Assembly: GCA_036365455.1 (NCBI GenBank)
Contig: JAWQUS010000026.1
Location: 16,696,001-16,760,000 of the forward strand
Length of the DNA stretch: 64,000 bases
Source: Macrosoma leucophasiata
Taxonomy: Eukaryota > Arthropoda > Insecta > Lepidoptera > Hedylidae
Reading direction: 5' to 3'
A program made the translations under genes and the position numbers. Below are positions 20,976 to 29,677 of this stretch, in pieces; position 1 is the first letter of the stretch, and every line of letters begins with the position of its first letter. The notes beneath the pieces are model-generated. The model was not told the DNA's origin. It saw only the letters and a list, made by a program, of their open reading frames with translations, and ran no database searches.

Positions 20976-21378
20976 CTGACAACCGGTAGTAGAGTTTAGT
21001 ACAGAGATTGAGGGCGAAGGTACCAGCGCATTACCTAATCAATTTGTCCCCAAAAGTATCCCAGTGTTCAGCACTATCGTGTTCCGGTTATCCATACAAG
21101 ATTGCGACAGAATTGGGGGCTACATTTATGGTAATGTAGTTCGCAATTCTGTCGCAATGTGTTCAAAGCAACTTAGCCCTCAGCGGGCGTATTATGAATT
21201 TCGGTAGGTACCCATCTTACCTATAGGTACTTAGTCACTTTACGGTAGATTACTGTTTTCCTAAATAATGCTAATTATCACGTTACGCCAAACAGCAATG
21301 CATATTACAAAGTGGCTATGGCAATTGTTTTATTTAGGAGTGGCAACACATCTGCATTTTGATCAAAGGTTTTGTGCT
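20976..21378 (+). mobile_element. Family A remnants interrupted by a hairpin and filler
   Basis: The 5' part at 20978-21088 (GGTAGTAGAG.. to CTATCGTGTTCCGGTTA) and the 3' part at 21337-21378 (GGAGTGGCAACACATCTGCA) belong to one copy. Between them are a hairpin (ATTGCGACAGAATTG and its complement at about 21102-21158) and unrelated DNA. Confidence 0.6.
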
Positions 21379-22542
21379 TTTCTAAGTGATTTTCATGTAC
21401 GAATGTTAGAAAGTAAACAACTATTTAATTAGTAGATGTAGGTACCTACTTTATATCATTAAATTGGATGAATTCAGTGATGCTTCATTGCAGCGACTGT
21501 TTTCGGCTACATTGGATTACATTTTGGATCATATCTATAAGGAACCTTGGAGGAAGTTGCCCGGATTAAAAACAAAAAGAAAAAAAAAAAGATGCTGAAA
21601 AACATTTTAACACTCATTCACCCCAATATAAAGCAGACTATTAGTCGGGACAGCATAAAACGCAAACAGGTTTAAATTCGGACGACTCGTTTATTTGCAT
21701 CCCCCGTTTCCCCTCGGATGGTAGGTACCAGGCTCCCATGAATCGTGCGGGGAACGGTGCGGGCGTAAATCAAGACGCGCGCGTCCATCCATCACGCGGC
21801 GTCTGCCCATCAATCGTGGCGACCGAAATAGGACGTATCTATACTGGGAGTGAGAGCGATCTGAACTTGGATTCTCACCTATGTTCTCGTGGAACGCCGA
21901 GAGTTATGCGGACCTAGTAAGTCTATGCGTGACCGGTTCGACCATTGGACCATTTGTAGACTAATCTGTCTATTGATTTAACAATTTGCGAGCTGGTTGC
22001 CTGGTACGTGTAGTTATAAAATTTTATGATCCAACTATCTATTTATGGTAGCTACGGTTCGTTATTCTTGTATAAGGCGATTATTTCACATTGCAAGCGA
22101 AAATAACGAAAGAGCTCTTATATAAAGTACTTTTATAAAAACTAATAAGAATAATTGAATTGACTGAGTGAACAAATTGAATTTATGGTTCAAGTGAAAC
22201 AGAGTTTCCTGTCTAATCACGTCACTCATATCATTTGCTTGAGATGAAACAGATTTCGACAGCAACAGTCCGTGCCTCGGAATGAAATTGGCAAGATATG
22301 ATTGTAGGCGATCGTCTAAATCGGTCCATTGCCGATTGCCGTCGCATGTTATGACACAGATGATGGATAAATTGTCCAAACTGGACGTTCGATGGAATTA
22401 TTAGGGCTATTTCCGAAATGAGCTTGTCTGTCGTCTCTCATCCGATAATGTGAATGTAAAATGAATGTTGTAGTGACGTCTGCGACTTAAATAAATAATA
22501 TTTTGTTTACAAAAGCTAATATTTCATTTTATCTAACCCTAA
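21379..22542. other. No recognised gene
   Basis: 21680-21910 is moderately GC-rich (GCGCGCGTCCATCCATC, GGCGTCTGCCC). A 97-codon minus frame at 22086-22379 has no recognisable features. Confidence 0.45.
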
Positions 22543-22671
22543 TCGCAAACAAGCATGCTGCTCATATGGATGTTGAGTGATAACAGCAACCTATAGGTAG
22601 ACATCAACACAAAAACCAGAGGTCAAAATGCAGATGCGTTGCCATTCCTGAGTCCTTAGTTGTTATGGCTA

Positions 22672-22825
22672 TGGAGGTAGTCAACTTGATGTAAGTAATC
22701 CCCCATGTCTTAGGATTCCTGGGATCCCCTACAATTAGGGGATCCCAGGAATCCTTTTTTTGTATTTACTCGAGCGCGTCAGATTAAGACATGGGGGATT
22801 ACTTGCACCAAATTGACTACCTCCA
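22672..22825. mobile_element. Nested double palindrome (fold-back element)
   Basis: Outer arms of 41 bases (22672-22712 and 22785-22825) pair with three mismatches. Inside, perfect 19-base arms (22712-22730 and 22737-22755, AGGATTCCTGGGATCCCCT and complement) form a second hairpin with a 6-base loop. CTA occurs on both flanks and may be a 3-bp target duplication. No coding capacity. Confidence 0.75.
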
Positions 22826-23067
22826 CTAAATCTAAAGTTTGTAAGTATATAGAACGCCCGAAGGGTTTTTGAAGCGAACTTTTGAATTTTTTTAAGGGCT
22901 TAAAAAGAAACAAAAATTCCGCTACCGAATCGTCCGAATCGTCTGAATTTTGGATAGGAGTATTGTTTGGGCACATTTTACACCCTCTCAGAATATCATT
23001 TGGCAGCAGATAGATTCAAGTGTGAAAAAAATTTTTTTTTTTGTTGGCTTGTTTTGCAGTTGCTGAA

Positions 23068-23113
23068 AACTGTGAGTTTGTTTGCAACCTTGGTTGCAAA
23101 CAAACTCACAGTT
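23068..23113. repeat. Perfect 22-bp-arm hairpin from family A 3' end
   Basis: 23068-23089 and 23092-23113 are exact reverse complements separated by two bases. The right arm is a family A-like GCAAACAAACTCACAGTTCA segment. Confidence 0.85.
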
Positions 23114-23195
23114 CACATCCATGTTAAATGATGGCTGGAGCCTGAACTCTACCACCAGTAAAAGTACTTACTTTTATTCAGGTGGAAATGCGATA

Positions 23196-23345
23196 AAAAT
23201 ATGAAATCAGGCGAGACTCGAACTCGCGACCTACTGGGAATCTAGTCCAGCCGCTCTTCCAATTGAGCGGCTGGACTAGATTCCCAGTAGGTTGCGAGTT
23301 CGAGTCTCGCCTGAAGCCAAATTTTTCTTTCCATTTTTCTTTAAA
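23196..23345. mobile_element. SINE-E head-to-head palindrome
   Basis: The left arm is a reversed tRNA-like head (TCAGGCGAGACTCGAACTCG..). The right arm restarts it in plus sense (GAGCGGCTGGACTAGATTCC..CGAGTCTCGCCTGA) and continues into the CAAATTTTTCTTTCC tail. The 50-base arms (about 23211-23260 and 23269-23318) show one mismatch around an 8-base spacer. A lone tRNA gene is excluded by the missing D-arm half and the palindromic layout. Confidence 0.8.
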
Positions 23346-23603
23346 AATAAAATATATTTCACAAGCATGTGTTAATGCGAAATCATATAAAACAATTAAA
23401 AATATGAAAATGAAATATTGGTATCTATGTAGGTTACCTACTTGATTGTAAAATAAGACCATACAAAATTCGGCTGCGCGCACATTGTAGAGTCCGCAGT
23501 GATACTGACAACGAGAAGTTTTAGGATTAGCGAGGCACATTCCTCATTAAACGTAGGTAGGTACCTACCAACGAGATAACACAGTAGGTAAAAATATTTA
23601 GTC

Positions 23604-23735
23604 ATCACTCCAGCTAAATGACGTCCACAGCTGGACAAAGCCTTCCCCATAGACGCCCACAACACTGCTGTGCGTCATTAGGGGAGAATATGCCACAGTC
23701 GCCACGCTTGGCAGGCGGGTTGGCGATCGCAATAG
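23604..23735 (+). repeat. Dispersed repeat with CACAGCTGGACAAAGCCTTCC
   Basis: Contains CGTCCACAGCTGGACAAAGC and CGCCACGCTTGGCAGGCGGG. Pieces recur at 12735-12760 and 46815-46855 (GATCGCCACGCTTGGCATGC). I know this kind of segment as a frequent lepidopteran dispersed repeat but cannot assign its class. Confidence 0.55.
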
Positions 23736-23816
23736 AAAATATTTTGTAAGTTGAACAAAAATAGTAGTTAATTAGTAATAGTTTACAAATGAAACTTAAT
23801 CCCTACTATCCCTACT

Positions 23817-24009
23817 TCCCTACTAATATTATGAATGCGAAAGTAACTCTGCCTGTCTGTCTGTCTGTTATCTTTTCACGTCCAAACGACTGAATGACGA
23901 TTTTAATGAAATTTGGTACAGAGATAGAGCTGACTTTGAGAAAGAACATAGGCTACTTAGTTATTTATAGAACGATATCCACGCGGGCGCAGCCTCGGGC
24001 AACAGCTAG
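23817..24009 (+). mobile_element. Helitron-like non-autonomous element (Lep1-type ends)
   Basis: Start TCCCTACTAATATTATGAAT, then a CTGTCTGTCTGTCTG run, CCACGCGGGCGCAGCC hairpin remnant and a terminal CAACAGCTAG before T. It resembles the widespread lepidopteran non-autonomous Helitrons and has no coding capacity. It is the closest mobile element upstream of mab-21. Confidence 0.75.
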
Positions 24010-24419
24010 TAGTGAAATAAGTTTGTAATGCAAATCTCAATACAAAATAAGCATCAATCGCATGATGATTCTGGCTTTCTAATATCATTGAAATAAAGAG
24101 AACTCAAGTTTTAATTGGACACATCATCAGAGGTCTCAGCTCGTGCATAAATACACTAACTATGGCTCTTAATCTTATTTTGAAAAAGGAAAAAAAAAAT
24201 TAATTTCTCAGCCAAAGAGATAACACGAAAATGACATTAATATACTTTTTAATTCCAATCTTACGTTGATCACATTCATCCACTTATATACGCCCAGCTA
24301 ATAAATTGCTGAATGATAATAATCAAATATCACAAATGATGACACTAGGGTTCCGATAAAAAACTGAATTAGTCGTCATAATTAAAGTGAAAAAAAAAGA
24401 GGCAACGGAAAAACATCGT
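24010..24419. other. No recognised gene; distal upstream region of mab-21
   Basis: AT-rich, single-copy-looking sequence with no repeat family seen. It could carry regulatory DNA, but no specific site can be claimed. Confidence 0.5.
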
Positions 24420-24789
24420 CATTAATAGAGCCCGGCCGGTCGCTACCGAATTAACGAGGATCTCTCTAAACCGATCATGTAATTACAATCACCTCGACCT
24501 TACGGCAGGAATACCTACGGTTTAAAGGCGGAGCTAACCACCGATCAATACTCTGGAACTCCAAACGGCCGCGGCGCAAAAATGGCCGCGTCTCGCTCCA
24601 ACTTTCTAGGGACGCGACGCGAGCGAACGAGACGCGACACCCACCTCTCATTCGCCGGTCGCTACCCCCATGGGCGTGAACCGGCTTTCATCGTCCGTTG
24701 AGCTGTCATGGCTCAGTCAGCGAAGGACAGCGTACCGTGCGCGTGCGTGGCGTGCCGTACCATGCGTACCGCGTAAAGACTCTACCACG
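24420..24789 (+). promoter_or_regulatory. mab-21 5' region: GC-rich leader and probable promoter
   Basis: GC content rises sharply from about 24420 (CCCGGCCGGTCGC) to the start codon. AAAATGGCCGC at 24578-24588 resembles a YY1/Pho site. There is no obvious TATA box at a sensible distance, and GACGCGACGCGAGCG/GAGACGCGACAC direct repeats occur at 24611-24640. The transcription start is not determinable by eye. An upstream in-frame ATG (24670) and the preferred start (24790) both lie here. Confidence 0.5.
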
Positions 24790-25887
24790 ATGCTCGTGCC
24801 ACCTGAGATGATGGCGGCCCAATCCAAGTTGGTCTACCAGATGAACAAGTATTACAACGAGCGGGTCGCCAACCGCAAGGCGCAGATCGCGAAGACGATC
24901 CACGAGGTGTGCAGGATAGTGCAGGATGTCCTCAAGGAGGTGGAGCTGCAGGAGCCGAGGTTCATATCCTCGCTGACGGACTACAACGGCCGCTTCGACG
25001 GACTCGAAGTGGTGTCGCCTCACGAGTTCGAGATTGTCATCTATCTGAACCAGATGGGGGTGCTCAACTTCGTCGATGACGGCTCCCTGCCCGGGTGCGC
25101 CGTGCTGAAGCTCAGCGACGGCAGGAAGCGCTCCATGTCCCTGTGGGTCGAGTTCATCACCGCGTCGGGTTACTTGTCGGCGAGAAAAATCAGATCCAGG
25201 TTCCAAACGTTGGTGGCGCAAGCTTGTGACAAATGTTCGTATAGGGACTGCGTGAAAATGATCGCGGAAACAACGGAGGTGAAATTACGAATCCGTGAGC
25301 GCTACATAGTGCAGATCACGCCGGCGTTCAAGTGCGCCGGTCTGTGGCCTCGGTCGGCGGCGCACTGGCCCCTCCCGGCCATACCGTGGCCACATCCGAA
25401 CATCGTAGCCGAAGTCAAAACCGAAGGTTTCGATCTATTATCTAAGGAATGTCTCGCGTTGCAAGGAAAGAATTCCGCTATGGAAGGCGACGCGTGGGTG
25501 CTGAGCTTCTTCGAAGCCGAGAACCGCCTGCTTCAAGGTGGATGTCGAAGAAAGTGCTTGAGTATTTTGAAGACGATCCGAGACCGACATTTGGATCTGC
25601 CCGGGAACCCGGTGACTTGCTATCATATGAAGACTCTGCTGTTGTATGAGTGCGAGAAACATCCTCGCGAGCACGAGTGGGACGAGGGGGCGATTGGAGA
25701 TAGGATCAACGGGATCTTCCTACAGCTCATCTCTTCGCTGCAGTGTCGTAGGTGTCCTCACTACTTCCTCCCTCACGTGGATCTCTTTAAGGGCAAATCG
25801 CCGACGGCACTCGAAAATGCTGCAAAGCAAGTCTGGCGACTCACCAGAGAGATGCTCACCAATTCCAGGGCATTCGAAAAGCTTTAA
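24790..25887 (+). CDS. mab-21: mab-21 / MAB21-like protein (cell fate regulator)
   Basis: This encodes a 365-residue Mab-21 family protein in one uninterrupted coding exon; vertebrate MAB21L1 and MAB21L2, also intronless, are about 359 residues. The family has a nucleotidyltransferase fold related to cGAS, but without established enzymatic activity, and acts in eye, appendage and sensory development.

Visible signatures, numbered from the chosen Met, are EVELQEPRFISSL (50-62), the strand SPHEFEIVIYLNQMG (76-90), the near-invariant VDDGSLPGCAVLKLSDGRKR (95-114), SLWVEFITASGYLSARKIRSRFQT (117-140), VQITPAFKC..LWPRSAAHWPLP (174-196), and C-terminal CLSILKTIRDRHLDLPG and LQCRRCPHYFLP.

I chose ATG 24790 because MLVPPEMMAAQ is where family similarity begins and it has A at -3. 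An in-frame ATG at 24670 would add 40 unconserved residues in a poor context. GC content is far above the flanks. The full conserved length with no lesion indicates a functional gene. Confidence 0.97.
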   Translation: MLVPPEMMAAQSKLVYQMNKYYNERVANRKAQIAKTIHEVCRIVQDVLKEVELQEPRFISSLTDYNGRFDGLEVVSPHEFEIVIYLNQMGVLNFVDDGSLPGCAVLKLSDGRKRSMSLWVEFITASGYLSARKIRSRFQTLVAQACDKCSYRDCVKMIAETTEVKLRIRERYIVQITPAFKCAGLWPRSAAHWPLPAIPWPHPNIVAEVKTEGFDLLSKECLALQGKNSAMEGDAWVLSFFEAENRLLQGGCRRKCLSILKTIRDRHLDLPGNPVTCYHMKTLLLYECEKHPREHEWDEGAIGDRINGIFLQLISSLQCRRCPHYFLPHVDLFKGKSPTALENAAKQVWRLTREMLTNSRAFEKL

Positions 25888-26290
25888 GCGTATTCCTATT
25901 CTTGCGATAATATGTGGAGTGAGTGAACTAGTGATTTACAGCTAAATATTGATTGTCGAGTCATTTTTTCTTGAGAGTAAACGCGGCAGGGCAAATTTTA
26001 TTCCAATAGGATGCATTGTGAGCCCGAGTGACAATTTCGAACGCTATTTTGGTTTTGTGAATGTTCCATTTGGATCGGACAGACTGTAAGTAGAAGTGAT
26101 ACTACTAATAGATTAGGACCTCTTCAAATATTATTTGTGATATAATGTAAATAGCTTATTTGTTGTACAATTTTTAGTGATATTTAATTTAATGAGTTAA
26201 AAAGGAATCGTGTATTTATTTGACTGAGATCTTTTAAAGTAGGCGTATAATCTATATCGTAATAAATGATTTAAAACATTTTACTGAACT
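25888..26290 (+). terminator. mab-21 3' untranslated region with polyadenylation signal
   Basis: After the TAA the sequence returns to AT-rich composition. AATAAA occurs at 26261-26266, followed by a T-containing stretch, giving a 3' UTR of about 390-410 bases if used. Other AATAAA matches occur further downstream, so longer forms are possible. Confidence 0.5.
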
Positions 26291-28317
26291 GTTTAATTCC
26301 TTGAGATGACCGAATATAGTGAAAAGGCGTTCGAGTCGAAGTACCGACTGCTGCCTACGCGCTACGCGGCCGGACGTCCTGTGGCGTAAGAATCACGTAT
26401 ATTGAAATACCCACTGTTCTCCAAATGAAATATCACACAGTTTCCTTCTAAACTTATGTTGGGTCAGTCATTATTTTTATTTTCACAATATTATTATAAT
26501 ATTTATTGGTGTAGTTTTACATCTGTGGCATTCAATCTCAGTATCTCAGTAGGAGCAATTCTGATGGTAAACTATTTGAAAGTAGGCAGTAAATTGGTAC
26601 AATTTTCCATATATCAATGAAATATGATCTGCAAGTCTTCAACCAACTATTTATTCATAAGGAGAATATTACCTCGCCTTATTAAATATGTATGAGTTGA
26701 AAACACGATTCAAACCATGACCTTTGTAGGGATCCACAAATCATAATACCTATTTTTAAAAGCCGAATGTGATAAGTGAGTTAATATTCTAATTTTTTAC
26801 TTAATACCTATTGGGATAACAAATATTTTCGAAACTATACAAAACGTACGGCCTTTCATGAGAACGAGTTATTTCTATAAAAATAATAGGTATACGGTTT
26901 ATTTTGAGCCAGTCCAGATGCCAAATATAATTCAAATTGGACTAGGTATTCGTTTGGTTGAAGACGAATTACCTAAACAGATAAATTTCACATTTTTATT
27001 GATCTAAGAGAGTCACGTATCAATTAATATGTTAATATTAATTTAATGCAGAATTTTCGTAATTTCGCATAAGTTTTGTGGACAATATATGTATTTTTAA
27101 ATATGAAACAAGAAATAGTTGTAAGTATTAGTAATGTAAAGAATACCTACGAAAACAACAATTTTAATTAATTAATTTAGGCGCCATTTTGAAGTACCTA
27201 CAGTTTTAATCTTTTTTTTTAAGTAATAAAAACATAACATGTATTCCTTACAATATTTTCCCCAGTTGTTTTTATGTAAATATTATAATATTGTTATAAA
27301 CGGAGCACTTCGAATGAATTATCATAAAAATGACAATAAAGTAAGCGTAGTAACCGCATTGCTATATAAGTATATTTATTCAATTTGGACAATATAAAAT
27401 ACTTATTTCTGTTACACCATCATAATACTTACCTACAGCAAATACATTATTGAAATATCTGCCTAAGAAAGGAGAGAGAAAAAAAGAAAAGAGATAATGA
27501 TTTATAAAAACCACTATTGTATATAAGCTCTACAATTTTAGTTGCTGTATAGTTAAAAGTAGGCATCTATTTCAGAATACCTAACTTAAATAAAAGTAGG
27601 ACGTTTTATGGAATATAAAATATAAAACGAATTATGTAATTCTATAAAGCGGACCTAGAATAGAAAGAGAATGTTAAAAATACCACTCAATTTCTATTTT
27701 AATACATTTTTTAACGGGAAAAATATAAGTGAAGCACTCGTATATCATATTTCTATAGTAGGTATGTGTATAAAATAATACCCAAAAGATAGAAAAAAAA
27801 ATCTGCATGATAATATATTTGCAGATAATAAATGGGTATATTTAATTATATAGGTTTCCGTCGGCGTGCGGTAACACGTACGAAATCAACATCACTATAC
27901 GTAATTAGGTTTTCATAAGACCGTTATTTTTACTTATAACAATTTCATAATTTACAATGTACGAGATAATTTAACAAAAATGTAAAAATAATCTTCCAAT
28001 ATAAAATTCACAAGCATTGAAAGTTTATGAAATTCTAACGAATTTTTAACATCACCGTCAGAGGTGTAGAATTAAGCCTTTGTTAAAACAACTATTATAA
28101 TACTCATAATAATAATAAACACATCGCATACACATTATTATCAATAAAGACTTCTATATAAATTAAATAATACTATTATATAAATTAATAATTTAATATC
28201 CACGGTTCTATAGTATACTTGTAATTTCGATAAAGAATAGTTACTTACAGCCAATGATATGTAGGCTCATATATTTTTCATACAGTGTAACTCAATTTTA
28301 TCTTCTGATTTTTTTTA
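26291..28317. other. AT-rich single-copy-like region without recognised genes
   Basis: Two kilobases nearly free of the dispersed repeats that crowd the rest of the window, with no conserved frame. Relative absence of insertions next to a developmental gene may reflect constraint, but nothing specific is visible. Confidence 0.5.
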
Positions 28318-28496
28318 GTTATGTAGTGACAAACAAACATGAAGTTCACATTGATGGTAAGTGAATAGTGTAGTTTATAAACATCTATTTTAACAGACAT
28401 TTCAATGTAGACGGGTTGCAACACCGGAGGCCTAAGCTGTAATTCCAATATGCCGAAAATACCGGTTTCGTAAGAGGTACTAAATATTGCCGTAAA
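28318..28496 (-). mobile_element. Family A remnant, old
   Basis: GACAAACAAACATGAAGTTC, ACATTGATGGTAAGTGA and GGAGGCCTAAGCTGTAATTC align with a minus family A copy at clearly lower similarity than others. The 5' part is missing. Confidence 0.6.
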
Positions 28497-29621
28497 AAAG
28501 TATAGAAGATAGAATTTATTTTTATATTGATATTATTATATTATGGATGATTTACCCATCATATATCAATTATTTATTATTAATAATTGATAATTCGAAA
28601 CTCCTTGTTTCTAACATATTTTGTCCTAAAAGTACAGCAAAGCACAAAAGTCATAAAGCTACAATAAAGTTCAAATATAAAATTATTCTTTATTATTCAG
28701 TATCGATATCAAAAAAAGAGGAATCGAGACAGCGAGGCATAGACAAAGAGGAGTACAGTCGCGACATAAAATCTTATCCTGACTACGTGTAGTATTAAGT
28801 TACACGACCATATATTACCTGGACTAGGCTCGGGTTAAACCCGAGACTGGATGGGTTAAATTAATGGCGTTAATACACTGGTGTTCACATCAGTTAAAAC
28901 ATAATGGTTGGTTGTTAGAAAATCATTCGTTTTGATTACAACAGATAGAAGTGTGGACTTGCATTCCACCGTAGGCTTGTGTTATATATATTAAATTACA
29001 TATTTGTTCCTCATTTAGGCTAAAACGGCAGAACAGATTAAGAAACAAAACGATATCCGATATTATAGCGTAAGTATTAAGGTTTTGATCGGTTTTGCTG
29101 ATAAAACTAGTTACCACGGCTTCGCACGGGTGCATGCTATGGAGATGTCATATAAATGTATACATATATTTTTTCCGTTCTTGCAATATTTTTCATAGAT
29201 ACTAGGTTGGTCGTTTTGTGATGTTAAATAGCGTAAAGCCTTCCTCGATAAATTAACCATCAAACAGTAAGTTCCTGGATTAGCGAATTCAATCCTACAA
29301 AAATAATATACCTATAAATAGAGACACAATATTTATGATGATGTACAAACAATAGACAACAATAGTCCGAAATCACACTAAGTTTTATGGTATATTTTAA
29401 GGAAATTTACGACGGGGCGCGGTTCTTACTGACAAGTAGGCCGATCATAAAACTTTTATTATTATAAATAATATCTCGAATATATAACAATACTGCATAT
29501 AATTTCGTTTTATTTCTTCAACGGAAGAACACCGCCATCCAATTTATTCTCATTAATCGTATTATACAGGTATAAATTAATTCTACGTAGATAACTACGA
29601 AGAAATGCCAGGTTGGTCACG
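28497..29621. other. No recognised gene
   Basis: AT-rich. Helitron-like scraps such as CTAGTTACCACGGCTTCGCA occur at about 29107-29127. The 28547-28792 open frame is low-complexity in composition and unassigned. Confidence 0.5.
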
Positions 29622-29677
29622 TGGATGCCTTGTTTGGGTACCTAATGTAGTCATTAGGTACCCAAACAAGGCATCCA
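29622..29677. repeat. Perfect 26-bp-arm hairpin
   Basis: 29622-29647 and 29652-29677 are exact reverse complements (start TGGATGCCTTGTTTGGGTAC) with a TAGT loop. Not derived from any repeat family recognised here. Confidence 0.9.

Larger units (their letters stand above)
22543..23160 (-). mobile_element. Family A remnants around a double palindrome
   Basis: 22543-22671 is a minus 3' part (CGCAAACAAGCATGCTGCTC to GTTATGGCT). A fold-back element sits at 22672-22825. CATTTGGCAGCAGATAGATT near 23000 and TGAACTCTACCACCAGTAAA at the end are further pieces. A hairpin made of the family's own 3' end lies at 23068-23113. Confidence 0.65.

Noticed and set aside
22086..22379. 97-codon minus frame
   Set aside because: No recognisable domain or coding signature.
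24706..25221. 171-codon open frame antisense to mab-21
   Set aside because: It is a shadow of a GC-rich coding sequence on the opposite strand; no recognisable domain and His/Arg/Leu-biased composition.
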